A stretch of 64,000 bases of DNA, from contig JAUIDB010000002.1 in assembly GCA_030429235.1 (NCBI GenBank), positions 112,769 to 176,768 on the forward strand, given 5' to 3'. This document shows, piece after piece, positions 9,578-17,920 of this stretch. Numbering within the stretch: position 1 is the stretch's first letter; each line of letters begins with the position of its first letter. The DNA comes from Thermoanaerobaculia bacterium (GTDB lineage: Bacteria; Acidobacteriota; Thermoanaerobaculia; Multivoradales; JAIOJS01). Both the position numbers and the translations under genes were made by a program. The notes under the pieces were generated by a model, which saw only the letters and a program-made list of their open reading frames with translations, was not told the origin of the DNA and searched no databases.

Positions 9578-10579
9578 TCAGCGGGGCTCCGGAGGGGGGC
9601 AGGAGGTCGGAGCGCTGCCAACCTCCAACCAGACCTTGATCGGAATCCCGGTCGGCAGCGCCCGCGCCCGGTCCTCGAGGAGTTCGACCTCGGCCAGGTA
9701 GGCGAGATGGTGACGATCGTGCTCGGTCAGGCTGTAGTAGGGAGTGAACGCGGCCTCGTGCGCGATAAACCGAAGGCAGCCCTCGAGGAGATCGGCCTGC
9801 CCATCCACCTCGAGCCGGGCCGGCGTGCCCAAGGTGGCCGACGCGACGAGGGGCTCCGGCAGGTAGATCCGAGCCCAGGGGCGCGAGCTGGAGGCCAAAA
9901 CCGCCACCGTGGCTCCGGCCCCGGGGAGCTCGCCCACCGCGTAGGGGAGGGCCTCGACCCGGCCGTCGACCGGGGCTCGAACCGTCAAACGCTGCAGGGC
10001 CACTTCGAGATCGGTGACATTGGCCAAGGCTGCGGCGAGGTCGGCCCGAGCCTGGTTCAGCTCCTCCTCCGTCGCTCCGGTGGCCAGGACCCGAGCCGTG
10101 GACCGATGGGCGTCCAGGCGCGCTTTGGCGGTAGCGGCACGGGTCTGCGCCACGTCGAGGTCGGCCTGAGAGACGATCCGGTCGGAGACGAGCTGCTGCG
10201 TTCTGGCCAACTCGAGCTTGGCCAGGGACCACTCCCGATCGAGGGCCTCGAGTTCGGCCGCGACCTGGTCCCGTTCCTCGCCGCGGCCTCCCCGTGCGAG
10301 TTCGTCGATACGGGCCCGATGACGCTCGGCGGTAGCCCGGGCCGCTTCGACCCGGGCCGCGACGCGCCGGTCGTCGAGCTGCACCAGGACCTCACCGGCG
10401 GCGACGGTCGTGCCCGGGGCGACGCTCAGGCTCCGAATCGGCTCGTCGGCGGAGGCCACGAGATCGTAGCGGTCGCGTTCGAGTGTGCCGTGGAGCGGCT
10501 CCGATCCAGGGGGAGGCGGCTTGGGACAACCGGCCAGGAAGAGCGAAAGCACGAGGAGCGCTGGAGTGGAGGATCGCAC
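9578..10579 (-). CDS. HlyD/MFP-family periplasmic adaptor lipoprotein (YbhG-like)
   Basis: Membrane fusion protein of 333 residues linking the inner-membrane ABC exporter to the outer membrane. Lipoprotein signal with lipobox LAGC (Cys18). A biotinyl-lipoyl half (APGTTVAAGEVLVQLDD), a long coiled-coil hairpin (about 75-200), the second lipoyl half (VRAPVDGRVEALPYAVGE) and a beta-barrel domain follow. The start is GTG 10579; there is no clear Shine-Dalgarno, and a TAAACT hexamer (minus strand, 10587-10592) lies only 7 nt upstream, so the message may be leaderless. It is the first gene of the three-gene exporter operon. Confidence 0.9.
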   Translation of the reverse strand: MRSSTPALLVLSLFLAGCPKPPPPGSEPLHGTLERDRYDLVASADEPIRSLSVAPGTTVAAGEVLVQLDDRRVAARVEAARATAERHRARIDELARGGRGEERDQVAAELEALDREWSLAKLELARTQQLVSDRIVSQADLDVAQTRAATAKARLDAHRSTARVLATGATEEELNQARADLAAALANVTDLEVALQRLTVRAPVDGRVEALPYAVGELPGAGATVAVLASSSRPWARIYLPEPLVASATLGTPARLEVDGQADLLEGCLRFIAHEAAFTPYYSLTEHDRHHLAYLAEVELLEDRARALPTGIPIKVWLEVGSAPTSCPPPEPR

Positions 10580-10672
10580 AGGGCACAGTTTAGTGGAGCC
10601 ACGCGTTTCCTCGAAGGTCCTGGGCCAGGCTCCGGCCGGAGGTCCCCAGCCTGGGCCGGCAGTAGGCGCGAC

Positions 10673-11377
10673 TCAGGGACCGGCCATGAGGTCGCGAAAG
10701 CGGGCGGCGAGTTGGGGACCAGCTCCGGCGTCCTCGTGCTTGAAGAAGACCGAGAGCTCCTCCCAACCAGCCTTGGTCAGTTGCTGCGCCCAGCGTTGCA
10801 GGCCGCTCCCGTCGTACTCCTCGCGGCGCAAGCGGGCATAGCCGTACGGTGCGGTGCGCACCACGGGCGGGTCCTCGATCTTCTCGGTGTCGGAGACGAC
10901 GAGCGCTACCTGGTGGTCCGACAGCACTTGGTAGATCTCTTCGTCGAACCAGCTGGTACTTCGGAACTCGAAGGCGGCGCGAGTGCCAGGAGGGAGCAAG
11001 CCGAGGAACGCACGGAGGAGGCCTGCGTCCTTCTTGAGATACGGCGGGAGTTGGAAGAGGTAGGGACCGAGTCGAGAACCCAGCCGAGTCGAGACCTCGA
11101 GAAAGTAGGAGACCTCGTCGTCGGCCTCGGCAAGTTTCTTGAAGTGGGTGATCTTGCGCGATGCCTTGAGGGAGAACTGAAAGTCCTCGGGGACCTTCTC
11201 GATCCAACCGTCGAGCAGCTTGGCATTCGGCATGCGGTAGAAGGTGTTGTTGATCTCGACTGCCTCCAGGCGCTCGGCGTAGTACGACAGCATCTGGTTG
11301 GCCGGAAGTTTCTCCGGATAGAAGCTCCCCTTCCACTCTTTGTAAGAGAAGCCGCTGGTGCCGGTACGCAGTCTCAC
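10673..11377 (-). CDS. DUF72 family TIM-barrel protein (YecE-like)
   Basis: Cytoplasmic protein of 234 residues matching the DUF72/YecE family. The N-terminal RTGTSGFSYKEWKGSFYPE and the EINNTFYRMP motif are the family's most conserved segments; a FEFRSTSWF motif follows in the middle. The family adopts a TIM-barrel fold and has no established reaction. The GTG start at 11377 overlaps the stop of the upstream TlpA-like lipoprotein gene (GTGA), so the two are coupled, though a functional link is not obvious. Confidence 0.85.
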   Translation of the reverse strand: MRLRTGTSGFSYKEWKGSFYPEKLPANQMLSYYAERLEAVEINNTFYRMPNAKLLDGWIEKVPEDFQFSLKASRKITHFKKLAEADDEVSYFLEVSTRLGSRLGPYLFQLPPYLKKDAGLLRAFLGLLPPGTRAAFEFRSTSWFDEEIYQVLSDHQVALVVSDTEKIEDPPVVRTAPYGYARLRREEYDGSGLQRWAQQLTKAGWEELSVFFKHEDAGAGPQLAARFRDLMAGP

Positions 11378-12696
11378 GAACTCGGGATCCCGGCTTCCGG
11401 CTCGGCGAGGAGATCGCGCAGAGTGCGCGTCATCTCGTCGACCAACTGGCGATGGTGCTCGCCCGTTCCGGGACCGGCGAACCCGGAGTGGATGCGACGG
11501 ATCCGACCGTCGCGGCCGATGAACAGAGTGGTCGGGTAGGCCAGTACATCCGACAGGTCGGGTACGGTCGCCGCGGCGGCGCTCTTGTCGCTGGTCCCGG
11601 CCAACAGTAGCGGGTAGGTGATGCCGTGGCGCTGGGCGAACCGGCGGAGCATGGTCCGGTCGCGTTCCGCTTCGCCGCTGAACTCGTAGGCGAGACCTAC
11701 GATCTCGAGTCCCTCGCCTGCGAACTCGTCCGCCCAGTGGGCCAGCAGAGGTGCTTCGTCGTTGCAATTCGGACACCAGGAGCCGAACAGGTTGACGACC
11801 ACGACCTTGCCGGCAAAGCGCGGGTCGCCAGCGCTGACTAGGGCTCCGTCGAGGTCTTCGAAGGCGAAGCGAAAGCGGCGATCGGGATCGGTCGCGGTGA
11901 CCTGCTGCCAGGGATCGGGCAGTGCGAAGGCCGTGGGATCCTCGACGCGACGGGCGGACCAGGTGGCGTGGTAGGTGTCGCGCGACCAGAAGTCACCTTC
12001 CAGGTCGCCCTCGGCGGTGCCGCGGGCCTCGAAGAGAAAAGCGTGGGCGCCGTCGAAGGTCGAGAGCCGAAGCACCCCCTGATCCCAGCTCCCCTCGAGG
12101 AACCGATAGTCTCCCGTGGGGGTCAGGAAGGTCCCGGTGACCCGTCCCTCGGACTCCCGAAACTCGGCGCGGGCCGGGCTCTCGCCGTCTTCGTCACGAA
12201 ACGTGGTCTCCCAGGTTCCGGTGAGGGAGACCGGCTGCCCGGGCGCTGCGGTCAGGGGGGCGAAGCGAGACCCCTCGCCCGGAACTGCCCGGAAGGCGAG
12301 CTGCGTCACGTGGTTCGGGTAGTTTCTGAACCAGTTCCCGACCAACTCGGTCGGTCCGTCGGGGGAACTGCTCTCCCAGCGGGCCTCGATCCAGGAGTCG
12401 AACCAGTCGAAGTGCAGCCGGACCGACGAGCCCGTGATCTCGACGCCGCTGAGTGGGGCCCGTTCGTCGGCGTTTTCGACCCAGGCGACGAGGCCGGGTC
12501 CGTCGCGGTCGATCTGGAGGCCGAACGGCATCGGACCACCCGGAGAGGCGAGTTCCGCCCGCCAGGGGCCGATCAGGGCCTCCTCGCTGATGGGTTCGGT
12601 CGCGCTCCGAGGGGACTCGGGATCGTCGGCGGGCCCGGTACCACAGCCCAACAGCGAAGCACCGACTAGGAAGGGTACGAGGAACTTGAGAGTCAT
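11374..12696 (-). CDS. TlpA-like thioredoxin-fold lipoprotein
   Basis: Exported lipoprotein of 440 residues. Signal peptide with lipobox LLGC (Cys18). Residues about 40-265 form a beta-rich region that looks duplicated (GPWRAELASPGG and GTWETTFRDEDGE begin comparable units). A C-terminal thioredoxin/TlpA domain (about 275-430) has active-site Cys308-Pro-Asn-Cys311 in GSWCPNCNDEAP and a cis-Pro region YPTTLFIGRDG. Family members reduce or relay disulfides outside the cytoplasm or deliver reductant to envelope proteins. ATG 12696 is preferred over a start six codons upstream because it opens the signal peptide directly. Overlaps the DUF72 gene by 4 nt. Confidence 0.88.
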   Translation of the reverse strand: MTLKFLVPFLVGASLLGCGTGPADDPESPRSATEPISEEALIGPWRAELASPGGPMPFGLQIDRDGPGLVAWVENADERAPLSGVEITGSSVRLHFDWFDSWIEARWESSSPDGPTELVGNWFRNYPNHVTQLAFRAVPGEGSRFAPLTAAPGQPVSLTGTWETTFRDEDGESPARAEFRESEGRVTGTFLTPTGDYRFLEGSWDQGVLRLSTFDGAHAFLFEARGTAEGDLEGDFWSRDTYHATWSARRVEDPTAFALPDPWQQVTATDPDRRFRFAFEDLDGALVSAGDPRFAGKVVVVNLFGSWCPNCNDEAPLLAHWADEFAGEGLEIVGLAYEFSGEAERDRTMLRRFAQRHGITYPLLLAGTSDKSAAAATVPDLSDVLAYPTTLFIGRDGRIRRIHSGFAGPGTGEHHRQLVDEMTRTLRDLLAEPEAGIPSS

Positions 12697-12820
12697 GTGC
12701 CGGAACCCTAGCACGGGCTGCGAACCGGGCCTTCGGGCCGAACCGGAGCCAGACCGGTCGCCGGGATCATCCGGTCTGCGCCTCGCCGAGCGTGTCGGGT
12801 CCTTGGTCCGGAGCCGGAGA

Positions 12821-13849
12821 CTAGTTCTCGATCTGGCGGATCGAGGGGGCGAGCTGGGCGCGGAGCCGCTCTAGAGGACGGCGACTCATCGCCGACTCAC
12901 AGCGCTTGGGATCGAGCAGGATCGAGTCCAACTCGGGGTCTCGTCCCAGCAACGGTTCGAGTTGGCTGCGGACCGAGAGGGGCAAGAAGGCAGGCGGGGC
13001 GCCGCTCTGGAAGAGGGTCTGGTACGCCTCCAGGACGCGGTGTCGATCGTGTTCCACCAACTCTTCCCGACGGTTGACTTCCATCAGTAGGTCGGCGCAG
13101 GCGATCAGGTCCTGCCAGAGGACACGTCGCTCCTCTTCGGCGCCCGGGCCGTCGGCGCGAAGGGCTTCGAGGATCCGCTTCTGGAGTTCGCGGATCCGTC
13201 GCCGATCGTCGATCCGAAGCAGGGAGTACACCCTCAGGTTGCGCAACGCGGCGATGTGCGTGGCGATCCCCTTGAGCGCGTGCCTCAGCGGCTCGCCCTC
13301 GGGGTTACCCGGCCGTCCCAGGGCCCGCCGAAAGAGGGCGTACTGTCGGCGAATGACCAGGGAATCCTCGAGGTTCAACTGCACTGGCTGGTCCGCCGGT
13401 AGACCTTCGACCTCGCGAATGCTGGTGTTGATCGCCAGCAGGGCTCGTTCGGTGCGGCCGAGACCGGCATCGGCGTAGCTGAGAACCTTCCAGACCTTGT
13501 TGGCCGCGAGAGAGGTGGCGAGGGCGTCACGGATCGCCAGCAGTTCCATGCGGCTCATGTAGGCCAGATCAGCGACGTCGCTCGGTACCGACTCCTCCCG
13601 TCGGTGAGCGATCTCCTCGGGCGACGGCGGACGTTCGCGTTCCGCCTCGGCGATACGGTCGTAGTGCCGCTGCACGTCTTCCAGTACTTCGGCGGCCTCC
13701 TCGAGGACCTGAGCCACGGCGGCGGCGAGGTCGTGGTCCACCGTCAACCCGGTATCGTCCAGGATCTGGAACTTCTCCTCGCGGTTGCGCTCGATCAGGC
13801 AAGCGACGCGGTGCAGGAGGGTGTGGGCGGGTGAAGTCGGAGTAGACAT
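12821..13849 (-). CDS. Hypothetical alpha-helical protein
   Basis: I do not recognise this 342-residue protein. It has no signal peptide or membrane segment. It is rich in Glu, Arg, Leu and Ala and looks almost entirely helical, with a likely coiled coil at about 45-95 (ending PPSPEEIAHRREE) and repeated Arg-rich helices through the middle. It stands alone: 125 bp separate it from the downstream lipoprotein gene, and its own promoter candidate lies at 13885-13912. Codon use looks like its neighbours. A cytoplasmic scaffolding or regulatory role is possible but unsupported. Confidence 0.75.
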   Translation of the reverse strand: MSTPTSPAHTLLHRVACLIERNREEKFQILDDTGLTVDHDLAAAVAQVLEEAAEVLEDVQRHYDRIAEAERERPPSPEEIAHRREESVPSDVADLAYMSRMELLAIRDALATSLAANKVWKVLSYADAGLGRTERALLAINTSIREVEGLPADQPVQLNLEDSLVIRRQYALFRRALGRPGNPEGEPLRHALKGIATHIAALRNLRVYSLLRIDDRRRIRELQKRILEALRADGPGAEEERRVLWQDLIACADLLMEVNRREELVEHDRHRVLEAYQTLFQSGAPPAFLPLSVRSQLEPLLGRDPELDSILLDPKRCESAMSRRPLERLRAQLAPSIRQIEN

Positions 13850-13884
13850 CGGTTTCGCCTAGCGCGTGGTTCTGGTGGGCATCA

Positions 13885-13912
13885 AGTATACCTCGACCCT
13901 GGATGCCTGCAA
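13885..13912 (-). promoter_or_regulatory. Sigma-70-like promoter for the helical protein gene
   Basis: On the minus strand TTGCAG (13912-13907), a 16-bp spacer and TATACT (13890-13885) precede the ATG at 13849 by about 36 bp. Both hexamers are close to consensus in a GC-rich background. Pattern reading only. Confidence 0.5.
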
Positions 13913-13965
13913 CCCGCAGGCGGGTTCCGCCGCGGTATCGCGTGTCCGAGACCTCGATGGCGTCT

Positions 13966-15210
13966 TCAGTCCGCTCCGAGCTCCTTCAGCATCTGGACAG
14001 CGTTGGTATTGTCGGGGTTGAGTTCGAGAGAGCGCCGGTAGTTGGCGATCGATTCGTCCTGGCGTCCAGCGGCACGCAGAGCTTCGGCGTAGCTGTCCCA
14101 GACGTTGAAGGACTGCGGGAACAGCCGAGTGTTGATTTCGAACACCGCGAGGGCTGCCGCCAGATCTCCGCTCTGGAGTTTGCCGTAGCCATAGGCGTTG
14201 AGGACGATCTCGTAGGGAGATCCTGGCCGATTCTGGACGAAGTCCTGTACGGCCGTGAACGCTGCTTCGGTACCGCCGGTCTCGAAGGCGTGGCTGAACG
14301 ACTCCTGCAGGGTCGGGAAGGCGAGGACTCGGAGCGAACTGCGGGGGTCGAAACGTCCGGTGAACCGCTCGCTCCAGGGGTTCAAGTAGTCGTTGGTGTA
14401 GAGCTGGTGGCGCGTACGGTCGTACCCAATGCCGTTCGGGGTAGCCATCTGGGCCTCGACCCCGACGTCGTGGTCGACCTGTCCGAACTGCCCGCTACCG
14501 GCGGCCGCGGCGATCGAACCATCCAGGCCGATGCGGTAGACGCCGTTGGCGCGAAAGGCCGTGGCGTAGAGGTCTGGCCCCACCCAGACGATATGACCGT
14601 TGCCGCCACCGGGGAGGGTAGCGAGCAACGAGCTGTTGCCGTCAGGGTCGATGCGCAGGACACGTCCGTCGCTGAAGTTCACGACGTAGAGATTGCCTTC
14701 GGGGTCGCGAGTGATTCCGTTGGGACAGTTGAACAGGTCCCCTTGCGCGAAGGGGGCCACGCTCCCGTCGACCCCAACGCGCACGATCTCGTTGCTCTGG
14801 CAATTGCAGGCGTAGACCTCGCCTTCGTCCCCCACGGCCAGTCCGACCGGACCCTGAAGCCCGGTGGCAAAGGTCGAGGTCGACCCGTCGCGCGCGATGC
14901 GGGTGATGGTGTTGGCGTGGAAGTTGGCCTGCAAGAGGCTTCCGTCGGAGGCGATGGTGTTGCCGGAGGCTCCGTAGAGACTGTCCGCAAAGACCTCGAC
15001 CGTCCCTTGGGGAGAGACCCTCCAGACCTTCTCTCCGAAGTCCGCCACGTAGACGAACCCGAGTTTGTCGACGGTCACCCCGCCCACGGAACCCTCGAAC
15101 TCCGGTACGACGGTACCGACACGAAGGCGCGGAGCCTCGGATTCAGCGGCCGCCAGGGTGGAAACCAGCAGCAGAGTGCAGACGGCGGACAGACGGCAGG
15201 CGAGCGACAT
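13966..15210 (-). CDS. Secreted NHL/SMP-30-type beta-propeller protein with TPR tail
   Basis: Exported protein of 414 residues. Signal peptide (about 1-22, ending AAAESE), then an NHL/SMP-30-like six-bladed propeller (about 30-290). Recurrent blade motifs are GVTVDKLGFVYVADF, GLAVGDEGEVYACN and GITRDPEGNLYVVNFSDG. A C-terminal tetratricopeptide region follows (about 300-414, with WDSYAEALRAAGRQDESIANYRRSLELNPDN). The ATG at 15210 has AGGAGG 5 nt upstream and opens the signal peptide. It lies 56 bp after the SGNH hydrolase gene, probably in one transcript. Propellers of this class either bind ligands or hydrolyse lactones; activity is not inferable here. Confidence 0.85.
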   Translation of the reverse strand: MSLACRLSAVCTLLLVSTLAAAESEAPRLRVGTVVPEFEGSVGGVTVDKLGFVYVADFGEKVWRVSPQGTVEVFADSLYGASGNTIASDGSLLQANFHANTITRIARDGSTSTFATGLQGPVGLAVGDEGEVYACNCQSNEIVRVGVDGSVAPFAQGDLFNCPNGITRDPEGNLYVVNFSDGRVLRIDPDGNSSLLATLPGGGNGHIVWVGPDLYATAFRANGVYRIGLDGSIAAAAGSGQFGQVDHDVGVEAQMATPNGIGYDRTRHQLYTNDYLNPWSERFTGRFDPRSSLRVLAFPTLQESFSHAFETGGTEAAFTAVQDFVQNRPGSPYEIVLNAYGYGKLQSGDLAAALAVFEINTRLFPQSFNVWDSYAEALRAAGRQDESIANYRRSLELNPDNTNAVQMLKELGAD

Positions 15211-15266
15211 AGGGCCTCCTCTCGAACGGATCGTTTGAGGGAGATACGGACGGCAGCCGGACAAGT

Positions 15267-16256
15267 TCACTGCCAGGCGGTGAGATCACCCGACTCGAAG
15301 CCGTCGACGAACAGGCCACCGAAGTACTCGAAGTAGTAGGTCCACCACAGATGTTCGGCGACTCCGTAGTACCCTGTCTCGCTCAGGTGGATGCAGTCGG
15401 CGCCGACGCCCTGGAGCATGGCACTCGCGGGGCTGGGGTGGTTGGGATCGCCGGGCGGCAACAGGGTGTACGGGGCGGCGACGCCCGGAATCCCGAACAG
15501 GTACTGCATCAGACCGGTGTGGTGGCGTAGATCCACTCCGGGGAGCCCGTCGGCGAACGCGATCAGGTCGTCGGTCAAGGCTGCCATCGCGGTGTTGACC
15601 TGCAGCGGGTTCGGAGAGTTCATGTCCGAGAACATCTGGTCGCAGTAGAGCAGGCTGAAGGGAAACCCGTAGTCGACGAAGTTCACGTAGTCGTAGAGGC
15701 TGATCAGGATGTCGAGTTCCGGGTCGATCTGGAGGATGTGGTTGATCACGGTGGTGAGATCGTCCTGGATCCGGGTCGAGAGTAGATCGAACTCCGAGGG
15801 TGGCATGCCGACGTACCAGCCGCCGGTCGGCTGTCCGTCGAGGAAGTCGTTGCCGCCGATGGTCAGTTGGACGACCTCGACCTCTGGATTAGCGGCCAGG
15901 GCGTCGGTGATCAGCTGGAGCTTGTCGGGAGCCGTCCACTCGGCGGCTGTCGTACCGCTGATGGTGGTCGTTTCTCCCTCCTCGAGAATGTGGGAGTGGC
16001 CGTTCGTGGCGAAGGCAGTACGCAGCGATTGGTTGGTCCAGAGGAACCGCGCCCAACTGTCGCCGACCACCAGGACACGCACCGTGGCTTCGGCCGTGGC
16101 GCTTCCACCGACCAGCAGGCAGGCGACGAGGAGGGCCCGGACAAGCGGCCGGTACCGACGACGAGATCCGAAGGGTCTAGGTGGTTGGGTCACGGGAGTC
16201 GGTGGCTTCGGCTGGCTGCTTCGGGGAACGGGGAGAAGAGTGGTCAATGGTAGCAT
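15267..16256 (-). CDS. Secreted SGNH/GDSL hydrolase
   Basis: Esterase-type hydrolase of 329 residues. A Pro-rich N-terminus and a TM or signal helix (about 39-56) precede block I with nucleophile Ser67 in VVGDSWA. Block III is TIGGNDF, and block V is DCIHLSETGY, supplying the Asp-His pair. The C-terminus ends FVDGFESGDLTAW, a tail I have seen on many exported proteins of Acidobacteriota and some Gammaproteobacteria, possibly a sorting or anchoring signal (inference). ATG 16256 is the first start consistent with a signal sequence. The divergent aldehyde dehydrogenase begins 63 bp away, so the two share an upstream region. Confidence 0.85.
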   Translation of the reverse strand: MLPLTTLLPVPRSSQPKPPTPVTQPPRPFGSRRRYRPLVRALLVACLLVGGSATAEATVRVLVVGDSWARFLWTNQSLRTAFATNGHSHILEEGETTTISGTTAAEWTAPDKLQLITDALAANPEVEVVQLTIGGNDFLDGQPTGGWYVGMPPSEFDLLSTRIQDDLTTVINHILQIDPELDILISLYDYVNFVDYGFPFSLLYCDQMFSDMNSPNPLQVNTAMAALTDDLIAFADGLPGVDLRHHTGLMQYLFGIPGVAAPYTLLPPGDPNHPSPASAMLQGVGADCIHLSETGYYGVAEHLWWTYYFEYFGGLFVDGFESGDLTAWQ

Positions 16257-16319
16257 CCGCTCCCGGCGACGCCGCCGCACCCAACGATTGACTCGAGATA
16301 GGACGAGGACGAACGGACG

Positions 16320-17900
16320 ATGAACGACAGCCTCCGCATTCGCAGCTACGTACAGGACCAGTGGGTCGATGGGGAGGGCGAAGGAGCCCGGCTCTACAAC
16401 CCGTCGACTGGTGAGGTGATGGCTACGGCCTCGACCACCGGAGTCGATATGGGAGGAGCCTTGGCCCACGCGCGTCGGGTGGGAGGCGCTAACCTCCGTT
16501 CCCTGTCGTTTGCCGAGCGGGGGGCGATCTTGAAGGGGCTCTCGAAGGTCGTCCGGGAGCACCGAGACGAATTGCTCGAATTGGCTCGGACCAATGGTGG
16601 CAACACCGCCGGCGATGGCAGTTTCGACATCGACGGAGCCAGCGGCACGCTCTTCTTCTATTCCAACCTGGGGCGCTCGCTGGGCGAAGGGAGCCTGCTG
16701 GAGGACGGCGAGTCACTACCGCTGGGCAAGGAGACCTCGCTCTGTGGTCGTCACGTCTGGGTACCACGGCGCGGGGCTGCGGTCTTCGTGAACGCTTTCA
16801 ATTTCCCTGCCTGGGGGTTCGCCGAGAAGATGGCGTGTGCGTTCCTGGCCGGGATGCCAGTGGTCGTCAAACCCGCGACGTTGACCGCCTGCGTGGCTTT
16901 CCGACTCGCCGAACTGTTTGTCGACAGCGGCTTGCTGCCGGCCGGCAGTTGGACCTTCCTGGCTGGCCCCGCCGGCGACCTCCTCGACCACCTGGAAGGC
17001 CAGGACGTCCTCGCCTTCACCGGGTCGGCCGCGACGGGGCGCAAGATGCGTTCCCACCCCCGGGTCCTCGACAAGGGGGTCCGGGTCTCGGTCGAAGCGG
17101 ATTCGCTCAACTCCGCGGTACTGGGTCCAGACGTCGAGGAGGGAAGCGACAGCTGGAACCTCTTCGTCAAGGAGGTCAGTCGTGAGATGACCCAGAAGGC
17201 GGGGCAGAAGTGCACGGCGACGCGTCGGGTGTTCGTGCCCGCCGACCGGATCGAGGCGGTGATCGCTGCCCTGACGGGTCGGCTTGCGCGAACCACGATC
17301 GGCGAACCCGGGGCGGAGGGCGTCCGAATGGGGCCGTTGGCGAGCGCCGCGCAGTTGGAAGACGTCAAAGGAGGTGTCGGGGACCTCGCCTCGGTGGGTG
17401 AGATCGTGTTCGGAGATCCCGAGATCGTGGAGCGGGCCGACGGCGGGAGTTCCGGGACCGGGTGTTTCATGTCGCCGGTCCTGTTGCGTTGTGACGAGCC
17501 TCGGGAGGCTGCGGTGGTGCACGCCCGAGAGGTCTTCGGGCCGGTCGCTACGGTGATGCCCTACGACGGAGCGGAGGAGGCGGTCGAACTGATCGCTCTG
17601 GGGGAAGGTTCTCTGGTGGCCTCGGTGTATTCCGACGATGCGGTGTTCGTGCGCCAGGTCGTGCTCGGCATCGCGCCGTACCACGGTCGCGTCTACCTCG
17701 GATCGGCGGACATCGCCGGCGAGGCGTGGGGACCGGGAGCGGTGCTGCCGGGATTGGTGCACGGGGGTCCCGGTCGGGCCGGAGCGAGCGAGGAACTCGG
17801 AGGCCTGCGCGGCGTCTATCACTACATGCAACGCACGGCCCTCGAGGGCTCGGCTGAACTGATCGGGTCGATCCTCGGAGAGGGAGCGAAGAGCACCTGA
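16320..17900 (+). CDS. PaaZ/BoxD-type aldehyde dehydrogenase
   Basis: NAD(P)-dependent aldehyde dehydrogenase of 526 residues. Similarity is to the dehydrogenase half of PaaZ and to BoxD (3,4-dehydroadipyl-CoA semialdehyde dehydrogenase): NAFNFPAWGFAEKMACAFLAGMP near residue 160, FTGSAATGR cofactor motif and catalytic Cys in KAGQKCTATRR. The MaoC hydratase half of PaaZ is absent and no benzoyl-CoA or phenylacetyl-CoA gene lies nearby, so the substrate is uncertain. Start ATG 16320 follows a purine-rich leader. The stop (17898-17900) overlaps a CTG that may start the next gene. Confidence 0.85.
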   Translation: MNDSLRIRSYVQDQWVDGEGEGARLYNPSTGEVMATASTTGVDMGGALAHARRVGGANLRSLSFAERGAILKGLSKVVREHRDELLELARTNGGNTAGDGSFDIDGASGTLFFYSNLGRSLGEGSLLEDGESLPLGKETSLCGRHVWVPRRGAAVFVNAFNFPAWGFAEKMACAFLAGMPVVVKPATLTACVAFRLAELFVDSGLLPAGSWTFLAGPAGDLLDHLEGQDVLAFTGSAATGRKMRSHPRVLDKGVRVSVEADSLNSAVLGPDVEEGSDSWNLFVKEVSREMTQKAGQKCTATRRVFVPADRIEAVIAALTGRLARTTIGEPGAEGVRMGPLASAAQLEDVKGGVGDLASVGEIVFGDPEIVERADGGSSGTGCFMSPVLLRCDEPREAAVVHAREVFGPVATVMPYDGAEEAVELIALGEGSLVASVYSDDAVFVRQVVLGIAPYHGRVYLGSADIAGEAWGPGAVLPGLVHGGPGRAGASEELGGLRGVYHYMQRTALEGSAELIGSILGEGAKST

Positions 17901-17920
17901 GGGGGCGGACGACCTCGAAA

